Below the pieces are notes generated by a model, which ran no database searches, was not told the origin of the DNA, and saw nothing but the letters and a program-made list of their open reading frames with translations. DNA of 41,330 nucleotides from JBFFXF01 sp041569895 (GTDB lineage: Bacteria > Planctomycetota > UBA8108 > JACQVS01): positions 1 to 41,330 of the forward strand of contig JBFFXF010000023.1 of NCBI GenBank assembly GCA_041569895.1, given 5' to 3'. Below, piece after piece: positions 8,670 to 17,865 of this stretch (its first letter is position 1; each line of letters begins with the position of its first letter). The translations under genes and the position numbers were made by a program.

Positions 8670-11351
8670 TCAATTCGCGCAGGGCGCGAACCGCTCGCAG
8701 TCCACGTCCTCGACGATCGCGCACTCCGTCGGCGCGGGGATGTTCGGCCCCGCGCGGAAGAGGAAATCGAGCACGTAGACGCCGTCGGTGAGATTGACCC
8801 TGGAGTCCGCGTTCGTGTCGCTCGCCTCTCGACAGGTCGGCGCGTCGCCGCCCGTGAAGAGGAAGTTGAGGATGAAGATCCCGTCGGTGATGTTGAGACG
8901 CCCGTCGCTGTTGGCGTCCCCGCGGACGAACGGCGTCCCGGTCGGCGGCTCGACGTCGCCGCAGTCGTCGGGGTCGAGGCACACCTCCACGACATCCTGC
9001 GAGAACACCCGCGAGCGGGTGCAGCTCGCCCAGACGCCGACGCGGAAGCCGGAGCCGCCGCCACCCTCGGTGTAGGAGAGCTGCAGGAGGTTCGGCCCCG
9101 TCTCGAGGAGGACCTCCGCCGGCCCGTTCTGGATCGCGTTCGCGCCGCCGAAGCCCCGACCGCCGACGTGCTCGAGGATGAGCTCTCCATTGATGTACAG
9201 CGCGGCCGAGTCATCGCTCGCCATGCCGACGAACGCGCGCTGCTCCTCCTGCGTGTGATTGAAGAGGAAGCAGAACCCGGTCGAGCTGTAATTGTCCGGG
9301 GAGCCGTAGAACGTCTCGCCGTTGAAGAGGCCGGGGTCACCGGGGTTCCAGGTGGGATGGTCGCTGTCGAAGATGACGAGCTCGGTCTCATCGTCGAAGT
9401 TGCGCACGCCGGTGGTGATGAGACCGGAGATGCCGCCAGTGACGGTGGCGCCCTCCCGGACGTTATCGACGTCCGGCACGTCCTCGTCGATGGCGATGTA
9501 GTCCTCCGGCGCCGCCCCGGGAAGCGTGCTCGACCCGAGCGCCTGGTTGAGCGGATCCGCCGGCACCAGGTAGCGCGTGATGAAGCCGCCCGCCGAGAAG
9601 CCGGACACCTCGCCGCCGGGGATCTCGTGGATCGGGTGAATCCCGAGGTCGCCGGTGGGGTCCGGCTCGTACCCCGTCGCGTCCACCGTCGTCTCGACCG
9701 GCGCCAGACCGCCCTGCTCGCTCTCGAAGCGGATGCACATGTTGAAGCCGCCGCCGCCCTCGAACGTGTACACGGAGAAGAGGTTCTTGCCGGGGTCGAG
9801 CGCGGCACGGAATTTGTCGCTGAAGCCGGGGTGCCCGCGGCAGGCCGTCGTGGTGTGGACATCCCGTCCGTTCACCTTGACCACCGCCGAGTCGTCCGAG
9901 CCGAACCCGACGTTGACGAACTGCACCTCGTCGGTCCGGTTGATCGCGTAGAAGAACGCGACGCACATGGCGTTGTCGACGGCGCCGAAGATGTCGCCTC
10001 GCTGCCAGTCGTAGAACGCGTTGCTCGAAGAGACCTTCACCAGGCGTATGCCGGTCGTGAACGGGTCCGGGTCGGTCCAGAACCGATCGCGCGCCGCGCC
10101 CCGGAGGCCGACGTTGACGCCGAGGGCCTGCGATTCCAGGGAGCCGAAGTCCGGGCGCCACTCGAGGTCCTCCTCGGGCACGATGGTCTCGTCGGTGATG
10201 TCCTCGCCGTCGCCGAGCCACGGTCCGGCGAGGACGTCGATCGGAGCGGTGCAGCCGGGGCCGTCGAGCGGCGGCGTCACGAGCACCTCGGTCACGAGAC
10301 CCGACGCAGATCCGGGGATGGCGCTGTCGCCGCCGACCGTGATGAGGTCGTTGCCGCGGGTGAGCTCGCCCTCGATGCGCGCCTCGACGAGCGAGAAGGC
10401 GCTGTCGCGCGTCAGCGAGTAGCCGACGCGATCGACGTCGACGCCCTCCCACAGGATGCCGCCCTCGACGATCCGGCCCCCTCCGGTGACGCTGCCCGGC
10501 ACCACGGTCCAGCCGGGGTGGAAGCGCTCGGACAGCGTGAACGGCCCGTCGGCGTCGACGTCGACCGTGACGTCGAAGCGGCGTCCGGGCCCGCCGTCGA
10601 CCGCCGTGATGGTGCGCGTCGCCGCTCCCTCGACGAGCACGGGGATCTGCTCGTCCGGTCGCTCCGTGGTGACCGTGATGGTCCCCTCGCCGCTGAAGAG
10701 CGGATTCGGACAGACCGGATCCCTGTCCGTCAGCCGGGCGCGCATGTTCCAGCCGCCGCCGCCCTCGAACACCTTGAACTGCAGCAGATTCCAGCCGGGA
10801 CGGAGGACGACGTCGCTGGTGTTCTGGATCGTCCCGGCCCCGCCGGATCCGCGGCCGCCGTTGAAGATGAACACCTCGTTGCGGTTCAGCTTCACCTGGA
10901 TGCTGTCATCGCTCGCGATGCCGAGGATCGCCTCGAGGGGCTCGTCGGCGAGGTTCTCGACATAAACCCACGAGTAGGCCATGACGTTGTCGTTGAGGCC
11001 AAAGAGCGTGTTGAAGTCGAGCAGGTCGCCCGCCGTCACCTCCTCCGTGAGCACCGGGTTGCCGATGGAGCGTGACTCGGGGTCCGCGCACCCGGCGAAG
11101 TCCGGCGGATCGAGGGTGAGCCCGGCCTCGGGGACGATGGTGTTCTCGCTCGTCGTGCCGTCGCAGAGCTGGTCGAGGCGGAGGGCATCGATGCCGGGTG
11201 CGGCGCCGCGCGGGTTTCTGAACGGGCCGGTGACGAGGTAGGAGTCGAAGAACCCGTCGAAGGTGGTGCCCGCCTGGAGCGCTGGCAGCAAGCCGAGGAA
11301 GGCGACACAGCAGAGACCGAAAGCGCGGGTCGAGAAACACAGTCTGTTCAT
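8670..11351 (-). CDS. Large secreted protein with three PA14-like repeats and dockerin-like C-terminus
   Basis: The 893-residue protein has a signal peptide (residues 1-27, ending LQA/GT). It contains three copies of a beta-sandwich module marked by a SDDS(I/A)xxKxN segment, a G-G-R-G or GHPGF turn, and (P)GxNLLxxxxxEGGGG(W/F)N. The copies lie at about 115-215, 460-570 and 695-800. This pattern resembles PA14/glycan-binding sandwiches, but the family is not certain. An intervening domain (about 225-350) has a DUF11/adhesin flavour. Residues about 820-890 carry two dockerin-like EF-hand loops (DANSDGRLNITDGIFIL and DTNADSRVNLTDGVYVL). It is likely exported and surface- or matrix-associated, possibly a carbohydrate-binding scaffold; no catalytic motif is recognised. 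CATAAT lies on the minus strand at 11387-11382, a possible -10 element without a clear -35. Confidence 0.85.
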   Translation of the reverse strand: MNRLCFSTRAFGLCCVAFLGLLPALQAGTTFDGFFDSYLVTGPFRNPRGAAPGIDALRLDQLCDGTTSENTIVPEAGLTLDPPDFAGCADPESRSIGNPVLTEEVTAGDLLDFNTLFGLNDNVMAYSWVYVENLADEPLEAILGIASDDSIQVKLNRNEVFIFNGGRGSGGAGTIQNTSDVVLRPGWNLLQFKVFEGGGGWNMRARLTDRDPVCPNPLFSGEGTITVTTERPDEQIPVLVEGAATRTITAVDGGPGRRFDVTVDVDADGPFTLSERFHPGWTVVPGSVTGGGRIVEGGILWEGVDVDRVGYSLTRDSAFSLVEARIEGELTRGNDLITVGGDSAIPGSASGLVTEVLVTPPLDGPGCTAPIDVLAGPWLGDGEDITDETIVPEEDLEWRPDFGSLESQALGVNVGLRGAARDRFWTDPDPFTTGIRLVKVSSSNAFYDWQRGDIFGAVDNAMCVAFFYAINRTDEVQFVNVGFGSDDSAVVKVNGRDVHTTTACRGHPGFSDKFRAALDPGKNLFSVYTFEGGGGFNMCIRFESEQGGLAPVETTVDATGYEPDPTGDLGIHPIHEIPGGEVSGFSAGGFITRYLVPADPLNQALGSSTLPGAAPEDYIAIDEDVPDVDNVREGATVTGGISGLITTGVRNFDDETELVIFDSDHPTWNPGDPGLFNGETFYGSPDNYSSTGFCFLFNHTQEEQRAFVGMASDDSAALYINGELILEHVGGRGFGGANAIQNGPAEVLLETGPNLLQLSYTEGGGGSGFRVGVWASCTRSRVFSQDVVEVCLDPDDCGDVEPPTGTPFVRGDANSDGRLNITDGIFILNFLFTGGDAPTCREASDTNADSRVNLTDGVYVLDFLFRAGPNIPAPTECAIVEDVDCERFAPCAN

Positions 11352-11405
11352 CTGAAGCTCGTCGGTAAATAGGGCGGCGCGATTATGAACTCGTGGTGAT
11401 CGGGC

Positions 11406-11618
11406 ATGGGCCCTGGAACGGAGAAGAGACCCTGGAAACGAGCCATTGTCGAGCGGCGGGGCGCGAGAATCAACGGGAACCCGGGCTGGAGGCAGATCGA
11501 CATCCCCGCCGGAGAGGTGGTCGAGCGATCCTTCCGGCCGGCATGCCGGATCGTCGGAGGAGTTCTCGAGGAGGAGTGCGATGCGCTCTTTCGCGAGGCG
11601 GCGCGTCGCCGGGCGTGA
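11406..11618 (+). CDS. Possible small hypothetical protein (70 residues)
   Basis: A 70-residue frame lies between the divergent start at 11351 and the convergent stop at 11625. From residue 20 on (INGNPGWRQIDIPAG, then RPACRIVGGVLEEECDALF) the codons have the G/C third positions typical of real genes here, and the peptide has two cysteines and no low complexity. The first 15 codons look less gene-like, so the true start may be further in, or this may be a remnant of a larger gene. No family is recognised and no ribosome binding site is convincing. Confidence 0.38.
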   Translation: MGPGTEKRPWKRAIVERRGARINGNPGWRQIDIPAGEVVERSFRPACRIVGGVLEEECDALFREAARRRA

Positions 11619-11624
11619 CCGCGA

Positions 11625-12656
11625 TCAGCCGGAGGGATTGGTTTCCTCGACGGCCTCGGCCCGTTCGCGCTTCCGACGCTTGGCCTCGTACATGTACCGG
11701 TCGGCCTCTTGCAGCAGGTCGTCGACCGACGCGTCGTCTCCGGGATCGACGGTCACGCGGCCGACGCTGTAGGCCAGGTTCCACCGGCTGCCCGTGCGGG
11801 CGTTGCGGGCGTCTACCGTCATCCTCAGTCGCTCGAGCGGGCACTCGATATCGTCGTCCGCCGCACCGGTGAGGAGGACGCAGAACTCGTCGCCCCCGAG
11901 CCGCGCCACGACGTCGGAGTTCCGGAAGGTCCGCAGCAGGATGTCGGCCATCTCCATGAGGGCGCGATCTCCCTCCGCGTGCCCGTGCGTGTCGTTGATC
12001 TCCTTGAAGTGGTCGAGATCGAAGAAGAGGAGGGACGCCTGCCGGCCGCAGCGCTTGCACATCGCCAGGGCGTGCTCGGCCATCGCCCGGAAGCCGCGGC
12101 GATTCGACAGCCCGGTGAGCTCGTCGACGGTCGCGAGCTGGATCGCCGCGAGCTCCTGCTCGACCATCTGACCGAGGTCCTCGAGCAGGGCCTTGTCGTC
12201 GTCGGTCAGCGTGCGCGGGGTGCGATCGATGAGACAGATCGTTCCCACCTTGCTCCCGTCCGGCGCCGAGAGCGGGCAGCCCGCGTAGAAGCGGATCGCC
12301 GGGTCGCCGACGACCAGCGGGTTGTCGTGGAACCGCTCATCCGCCGTTGCGTCCGGCACCACCATCACCTCCGTGTCGAGGATCGTGTGGCCGCAGAACG
12401 AGACCTCTCGGGAAGTTTCCGCGGGTTCGAGTCCCTGACGTGATTTGAACCACTGTCGCGCCGAATCGACGATGGTGACGAGCGCGATCGGCACCGTGAA
12501 GAGGCGTCTGGCGAGCCGCGTGACGCGGTCGAAACGCTCCTCGGGCGGCGTGTCCAGGACGTTCAGTGACCGGACCGACTCGAGCCGGTCCGCCTCGTTC
12601 TCGGGAATCGGGGGCTCTTTCACGGCTGGAAACCAGTTGCCAGGTCCTCGGATCAC
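11625..12656 (-). CDS. GAF-GGDEF diguanylate cyclase
   Basis: The 343-residue cytoplasmic protein combines a GAF sensor domain (about 38-170, with RQWFKSRQGLEPAETSREVSFCGHTI typical of this class) and a complete GGDEF domain (175-335). The active-site motif is RLGGDEF (GGDEF at 254-258), with a metal aspartate in FFDLDHFK (Asp213). The product-inhibition I-site R-x-x-D (RNSD, 245-248) is correctly placed five residues before the signature. It should therefore make cyclic di-GMP in response to a small ligand or redox signal and be feedback-inhibited. There is no EAL or membrane segment. The longest start is GTG 12656; a GTG at 12623 (VKEPPIPENE) also fits homologues, which often begin at the IPENE stretch. 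It is divergent from the adhesin-like gene at 12906, which suggests but does not show control of surface attachment. Confidence 0.92.
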   Translation of the reverse strand: MIRGPGNWFPAVKEPPIPENEADRLESVRSLNVLDTPPEERFDRVTRLARRLFTVPIALVTIVDSARQWFKSRQGLEPAETSREVSFCGHTILDTEVMVVPDATADERFHDNPLVVGDPAIRFYAGCPLSAPDGSKVGTICLIDRTPRTLTDDDKALLEDLGQMVEQELAAIQLATVDELTGLSNRRGFRAMAEHALAMCKRCGRQASLLFFDLDHFKEINDTHGHAEGDRALMEMADILLRTFRNSDVVARLGGDEFCVLLTGAADDDIECPLERLRMTVDARNARTGSRWNLAYSVGRVTVDPGDDASVDDLLQEADRYMYEAKRRKRERAEAVEETNPSG

Positions 12657-12905
12657 CTATCGGCAGCCGACCGGCGCTGACTGAACGCGGCGGTGGTGGG
12701 GAATAATGCGCGTTTCTTTTTTCTCGTGTAGCCATCCGCGCGGGCCGGGCATGCAGATAGAGCGGCCCAGTCGACGCGACGGTGCCGGATCAGGTGACGC
12801 GACGGCGCGGCGCCATCTCGGCCCCGTGAACACTTCAAAGCAGGTCGGCGCGATTATGAGTGGTGTCTCAGAATCGTGTCGGCCTATATAGCCCTGGAGG
12901 CCATC

Positions 12906-13994
12906 ATGAGGCGCTTGACCACCATCCTGCTCCTGACCCTCGGGTTCCTGCTCGCCGGCCGGCTCGTCCGCGAGATCCCCGGTCTTCGCGCCGGAGGCGT
13001 GCCGACCGCGACCGAGAACGGCGACGTCAATGGCGACGCCTTGCTCGACCTCAGCGACGCCGTGTACCTTCTCAATCACCTCTTCAACGGCGGCCCGGAG
13101 CCGGTGGCGATCGCTCAGGAATCGTCACTGACCGCTGAGCAGCAGGAGATTCTCTCGCACCTGAGCCTGGTCGACCTGCCCACCGATGAAGAGGGGAACA
13201 CCGCACGGACCATCGTCTTCACGGGAGTCAACGTGCAGATAGTCAACGGGCTCGGGGCAACGAACGGGAATTCCGGCAACCCACTCTCCATCGACCCCGA
13301 GGACACCAGCACGAACGGTCTGGGCAACCTGATCGTGGGCTATCAGGAGACTCGAGGCGGACGGCTCCTCCGGACGGGGTCTCATAACATCGTCGTCGGA
13401 GCAAGGCACGACTACACCACGTTCGGCGGGCTCGTGGCCGGAAACTTCAACAACGTTCACGGGCCATACTCGTCCGTCAGCGGCGGGAGGTTCAACGAGG
13501 CGGCCGGCGATTTCTCCTCCGTGAGCGGCGGGCGGGCCAATAAGGCCAGCGGTTCTCAGTCCTCCGTCAGCGGGGGCAGATTCAACATCGCGAGCGGCAA
13601 TGGATCCTCCGTCAACGGCGGCAAGAACAATACGGCCAGCGCCTTCGACTCGTCGGTCAGCGGCGGGGCCGAGAACATCGCCCAGGGTCCGCACTCGGCC
13701 GTGGGCGGCGGGGTGAGCCAGTTCGAGTCGGCGCCTGGAGGCTTCGTCGGCGTCAGCGTGCGCCAGTGGACTGCCAGCAACGACAACTGCAGCCAGCTGA
13801 AGATCTTTGAGGTCGACGCGCCGTGGGAACGAGTGATCGACGCGGGCGTCCTCTGGGTAACCGGGGGAGGTTACAACGTCCTGGTCAACGGGCCCGTCGA
13901 CACGGGTCAGGGCATCCGCTGGCGGATCGCCGTCGAGCAGGGAACGAGCGACCACTGCTGGACCGCTAAAGTCTACGCCAATATCCTGCCGTGA
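12906..13994 (+). CDS. Secreted adhesin-like protein: N-terminal dockerin motif plus 15-residue repeats
   Basis: The 362-residue protein starts at ATG 12906, preceded by TGGAGG at five bases, with a signal peptide over about residues 1-30. Directly after it comes a single dockerin-like loop (DVNGDALLDLSDAVYLLNHLF), whereas the other dockerin proteins here carry it at the C-terminus. Residues about 175-275 hold five and a half copies of a 15-residue repeat built on SSVSGGxxNxAxG. This resembles the head repeats of YadA-type and related beta-roll adhesins. The C-terminal 90 residues form a separate globular domain without recognised motifs. No trimeric autotransporter anchor is present, so attachment would have to be by the dockerin motif or another route. 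A role in surface adhesion is an inference. Confidence 0.85.
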   Translation: MRRLTTILLLTLGFLLAGRLVREIPGLRAGGVPTATENGDVNGDALLDLSDAVYLLNHLFNGGPEPVAIAQESSLTAEQQEILSHLSLVDLPTDEEGNTARTIVFTGVNVQIVNGLGATNGNSGNPLSIDPEDTSTNGLGNLIVGYQETRGGRLLRTGSHNIVVGARHDYTTFGGLVAGNFNNVHGPYSSVSGGRFNEAAGDFSSVSGGRANKASGSQSSVSGGRFNIASGNGSSVNGGKNNTASAFDSSVSGGAENIAQGPHSAVGGGVSQFESAPGGFVGVSVRQWTASNDNCSQLKIFEVDAPWERVIDAGVLWVTGGGYNVLVNGPVDTGQGIRWRIAVEQGTSDHCWTAKVYANILP

Positions 13995-14117
13995 CATTGC
14001 CGCTCACTCGCCCGCGTCGCGACGGCCCTATCAGTCTGTGGACTCGCCACTCGGCGGCCGGATCGGCGCGGGCGTGGTACCATCCCGAGAAGTCGAACGG
14101 GACGGACGACTCGTGAA

Positions 14118-17100
14118 TCAGCGAGCGCTCTTCGCACCCGGAGCCCGCCGGATGCGCAGCGCCATCCACGGGCGGCCCGGCAGCCGGACGGCGCGCTGCT
14201 CGACGTCGGCGAAGAAGTAGCCGTCCTTGCGTTCGATGGCGAAGACCTCGTCGAGCGGCTCGACGGTCATGTTCCACGTGTCGAGGACCTCGACCCGGAA
14301 CCGCATGCCGTCCTCGAGCCCCCGTTTCGGCAACTCGAACGGCCACCGGGCCGGAGCGGCGGCGCCGAAGTAGAGCAGGTAGTACTCGTCCGTCCGGCCG
14401 CCGAAACGCGGGTTCTGCCACTTGTCGATGGGGTCGATCCCCTCGTCGGGAGCTCCCTCCAGCACGGCGCGCAGGAAGGCCAGCCGGCGGGGGCTCTCCC
14501 CGCGCAGCACGCCGCCCTTCGACCACCAGAGCACGTCGCTCGGGTGGAGATACGTCTCGCCGTGCCCGACGTAGGTGCCGGCGATGGTGCCCTCCCAGAA
14601 CCGCTGCACCATCTCCTCCGCCGAGATGTTGCCCCAGCGCCGGGGAATGTCGCCCTCGTACTTCACCTCGTCGAACACCACCGGCTTGCGGTAGACGTCG
14701 CGGTAGAGCACCGCGCGGGCGGCGTCCTCGACCGCCGAGCCGTTCTGGATGCTCGCGTGCGTCACCCAGGGTCGCGTGTGGTTGTAGATGCGGTAGCCGT
14801 TGTGGATAGAGCGGAGGCGCCCGTACGGGTCGCTCTCCTCGAGGACCCGGAAGAGCCGATCCCAGTCCGCCTCCTCCTTGGTCTCCATGAAGTCGTACTC
14901 GTTCGCGAGCGACCACCAGACGTTGCGGAACGCCGCCAGGCGGCTGACGACATGGCGAAGGTAGTGATCGTCCTCGGCGTCGCCCATCCGATCGTACCCC
15001 CAGTGGCCCTTGTCGTAGGGATGGAAGAGGATAAGGTCCGCCTCGATGCCCAGGTCGCGCAGTTGCGCCACGCGCCGCTCGAGGTTGCGGAAGAACTCCG
15101 GGCTGTAGCGCGCGAAGTCCCACGACCGCGGCGGCGTTCCCTCGAACGGATACCGCGGCGGCTCGTTCTCGTTCCACGCGTATCGCTTCGGGAAGACGCA
15201 CATGCGCAGCTTGTTGAAGGGCGAGGAGGCGAGCGTCGCGAGCGTCTGCTCCTGCAGCTCGTCGCTCTGGTGGATCCAGGCGTAACACGTGGTGCCGATC
15301 GGGCGGTAGGGCGTGCCGTCCGCGTGGGCGAAGTGGAAGGTGTTGGCGATGCGGACAGGGCCGTGGTTGCCGGGCGCGGGAGGGCCGACCTCGATCTCGC
15401 CCTCGCGGCCGTCGAGCTCGGGTCGATTGCTCCGCGACCGATAGTGCCACCGCCCGGTGCGATCCGGCATGAACCGGATTCGGTACGTGCCGTCGCCGTC
15501 GTAAAAGCCGGAGACCTCGCGGGAGACCGAGCCGTGCGAGAAGCGCGCGGAGAGCTCGACGTCGCGGAAGGGGTTGCCCCCGTGCGGACCGCGCAGCGAG
15601 ATCTCGAAGAGGCCCCAGAGCTCGACCGTCGATCGGGCGGTGTCGTTCTCTCTCGCGCCCGCCTGTTCGTCGTCGCCGGCGCGCTCACGTTCACCGGCTC
15701 GATCGTTCGCGCTCCCGTCGGCCGGCGGCGTGACGGTCTCGGCCGGCAGCCAGACGGTCATCTCGCCCTCGCCGCGGTTCGCCCACGCGAAGTACGGCAC
15801 GAGGCGCACTCGCTCGCGCCGGACCGGACGCGGCGCGCGCTCGCGGTAGAGCGCGCCGTCCCACTCGCCGAGGTCGCGGAACGCGATGGTTCCCTCGAGG
15901 AGCGTCATTCCGTCGAGGACGCCGTCACCGGGCACCGGCTTCAGCCGCAGGTCCGTGGGGATCTCCGCCTCGAGGACGCGGGTCCCGGGGGGCAGGTCGC
16001 GGGACTCGAGGCAGTACACCAGCGGTCCGCGCTTGATCGCCACCTGGTTGCGGGTCTCCTCCACCAGCGGGTGCGATTCGATGACGACGGGCGGCATGGG
16101 AAGGTCGAGGCGGACGCGATCGCCCGGACGCCAGATCCGCCGGATGCTGACGTACGTCCCCGGGCGCGGCCGGTCGTACGCGAGCGCCTCGCCGTTCACC
16201 CGCACCGACGCCTCTCCCGCCCAGCCGGGTATCCGCAGCTCGATCGCGAAGCGGGAGTCGGGGCATTTTTCGATGGCGAGCTCGACGCGCCCGTCCCACG
16301 GGTAGTCGGTCTCCTGCGCCAGGGCGATCTCGCCGGCGGGCAGTCGCGTCCGGACGGTGTTGCCGCCGTAGAGATTGATCCGGATCGCATCGTCCGTGAC
16401 GCCGTACGCGTAGGCGGCGGTCTCCGCCACCGTGCGGACGACGTTCGGCGGGCAGCAGAAGGAGTTGATGTAGGGGACGCGCGTCCTCGACCAGCGCAGA
16501 CGCGTCGGCGGGCGCTCGAGATTCTGCAGCGGATTGACGTAGAAGAAGAGCGTGCCGTCGAGGCTGACCCCGGAGAGCACGCTGTTGTGGAGCGCGAGCT
16601 CGAGGACGTCGATGTATCGCGCCTCGCCGGTGATCAGGTGCATGCGCCAGTTCCAGAGCACGTTGCCGATGTTGGCGCAGGTCTCGTTGTGCGCCGTCAG
16701 GCTCGGGAGCTGGTAGTTGCGGCCGTACGCCTGGTGGACGCGCGTGATGACCTTCTGGTTCCTCGAGCCATCGGGCGAGGCGCCATCGTAGAGCGCCCCG
16801 CAGCCGCCGGTGACGTAGAGCTTCTTCTCGACGACGTTCGACCAGATGCTCCCCAGCGGCTCCCAGAGCGACCGATCGCCGGTCTCGGCGAAGAGGTCGG
16901 CGGCGCCGGCGTAGAGGTAGTTGGCGCGGACGGCGTGGCCGACCGCCTCGGTCTGTTGCGCGAACGGGATGCGATCCTGATTGTCGTCGCCGCCATCGGT
17001 GACGAGGTCGCGGCTCGCGAACAGCCGCCGGGCGAGCTCGAGGTAGCGCGGCTCGCGCGTCGTGCGGTAGAGCTCGACGACCCCCATCGAGTGCGCGGGA

Positions 17101-17849
17101 CACACCGCGTGGCGGACGAGCTCGGCGGTCGGCTCCGGGAAAGTGCGGTCGAGGAAATCGGCGGCCTTCCGCGCCACCGCAAGGAGCTCCGACCTCCCGG
17201 TGACGCGGTGGTGGACGCACGCCGCGGTCATCAGGTGGCCGAGGTTGTACATCTCGAAGTGAAATCGATCCTGGAACGGCGCGGCCTCGCCATCGCCGTT
17301 CCGCTGTCGGATGAGAACGGGCGTGTGCAGGTAGCCGTCGGCGCGCTGGGTGCGCGCGATCAGGGAAATGATCTCCTCGATCCGCGCTTCCAGCTCGCCA
17401 TCCGCGCCCGTGGCGAGGAGCGCGCAGGCAGCCTCCAGCCACTTGTAGAGATCGCCGTCGTTCCACGGCGGCCCGCGATGCCGGCCCTCGGCGAGACCGA
17501 CGGCGATGCGGAAGTTCTCGATGAACTGGCTGTGATCCGTGCCCTCCATGATCGAGCCCATCGCCGGCACCATGCGCTCGCGGCAGACGGCGAGCCGCTC
17601 GGCCCAGAAGCCCCGCGTCCAGCGCACCTCGTCGAGCCCGATGCCTCGTATCCTGGCGTGGGGGCTCTCGCGCGTGTCGGCGAGACCCGGTCCGGCGGCG
17701 CGAGCGGCGGGGACGGGCAGCAGCGACAGGGTGGCAGTGGACACCGCGGCGAGGATGGAGAGGACGGTTGTCCGGGAACGGGAACGGGTACGGGTACGGG
17801 TACGGGTACGGGGACGGGGACGGGTACGGGGACGGGAGGGATCCGTCAC
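14118..17849 (-). CDS. GH127 beta-L-arabinofuranosidase fused to a GH140-like (DUF4038) glycosidase
   Basis: The 1243-residue exported enzyme joins two glycosidases. Residues 60-690 are GH127 (DUF1680). The zinc and catalytic residues of the family are present: Glu389 and Cys391 in HNETCANIGN, and Cys465-Cys466 in SFCCPPNVVR. A polar linker (705-740) leads to a DUF5060 sandwich (741-825). A DUF4038/GH140-like TIM barrel (835-1150) follows, with likely acid/base Glu984 (SLANEYDF) and nucleophile Glu1061 (FDEVKYEG), and then a DUF5605-like C-terminal sandwich. GH127 removes beta-L-arabinofuranose or related sugars; GH140 enzymes cleave apiose in pectic rhamnogalacturonan II. GTG 17849 is the only start giving a signal peptide; its Arg-rich n-region (residues 6-26) is encoded by a hexamer array. 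It lies 16 bases after the pectate lyase gene, so the two are probably co-transcribed. Confidence 0.9.
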   Translation of the reverse strand: MTDPSRPRTRPRPRTRTRTRTRSRSRTTVLSILAAVSTATLSLLPVPAARAAGPGLADTRESPHARIRGIGLDEVRWTRGFWAERLAVCRERMVPAMGSIMEGTDHSQFIENFRIAVGLAEGRHRGPPWNDGDLYKWLEAACALLATGADGELEARIEEIISLIARTQRADGYLHTPVLIRQRNGDGEAAPFQDRFHFEMYNLGHLMTAACVHHRVTGRSELLAVARKAADFLDRTFPEPTAELVRHAVCPAHSMGVVELYRTTREPRYLELARRLFASRDLVTDGGDDNQDRIPFAQQTEAVGHAVRANYLYAGAADLFAETGDRSLWEPLGSIWSNVVEKKLYVTGGCGALYDGASPDGSRNQKVITRVHQAYGRNYQLPSLTAHNETCANIGNVLWNWRMHLITGEARYIDVLELALHNSVLSGVSLDGTLFFYVNPLQNLERPPTRLRWSRTRVPYINSFCCPPNVVRTVAETAAYAYGVTDDAIRINLYGGNTVRTRLPAGEIALAQETDYPWDGRVELAIEKCPDSRFAIELRIPGWAGEASVRVNGEALAYDRPRPGTYVSIRRIWRPGDRVRLDLPMPPVVIESHPLVEETRNQVAIKRGPLVYCLESRDLPPGTRVLEAEIPTDLRLKPVPGDGVLDGMTLLEGTIAFRDLGEWDGALYRERAPRPVRRERVRLVPYFAWANRGEGEMTVWLPAETVTPPADGSANDRAGERERAGDDEQAGARENDTARSTVELWGLFEISLRGPHGGNPFRDVELSARFSHGSVSREVSGFYDGDGTYRIRFMPDRTGRWHYRSRSNRPELDGREGEIEVGPPAPGNHGPVRIANTFHFAHADGTPYRPIGTTCYAWIHQSDELQEQTLATLASSPFNKLRMCVFPKRYAWNENEPPRYPFEGTPPRSWDFARYSPEFFRNLERRVAQLRDLGIEADLILFHPYDKGHWGYDRMGDAEDDHYLRHVVSRLAAFRNVWWSLANEYDFMETKEEADWDRLFRVLEESDPYGRLRSIHNGYRIYNHTRPWVTHASIQNGSAVEDAARAVLYRDVYRKPVVFDEVKYEGDIPRRWGNISAEEMVQRFWEGTIAGTYVGHGETYLHPSDVLWWSKGGVLRGESPRRLAFLRAVLEGAPDEGIDPIDKWQNPRFGGRTDEYYLLYFGAAAPARWPFELPKRGLEDGMRFRVEVLDTWNMTVEPLDEVFAIERKDGYFFADVEQRAVRLPGRPWMALRIRRAPGAKSAR
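17773..17840 (+). repeat. GGGNAC hexamer array inside the 5' end of the GH127 gene
   Basis: Eleven hexamers of GGGAAC, GGGTAC and GGGGAC run without interruption. Runs of three or more G separated by three bases match the canonical G-quadruplex spacing on the plus strand, which is the template strand of the gene. On the minus strand the array reads as alternating Thr/Pro/Ser-Arg codons and supplies the basic n-region of the signal peptide of the 14118-17849 product. Confidence 0.9.
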
Positions 17850-17865
17850 GAGGCCGTCCGTCCGG

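Noticed and set aside
6869..9862. A single 997-residue minus-strand protein covering the sulfatase and sequence upstream
   Set aside because: Only the part after 8248 is sulfatase with a lipobox leader. The upstream part crosses an array and shadows the dockerin gene in another frame.
11375..12859. A shared 14-base block (CGGCGCGATTATGA) at 11375 and 12846 as a common regulatory site
   Set aside because: A 14-base match is not surprising in 41 kb, no -35 element fits at either, and one copy is about 200 bases from the nearest fitting start.
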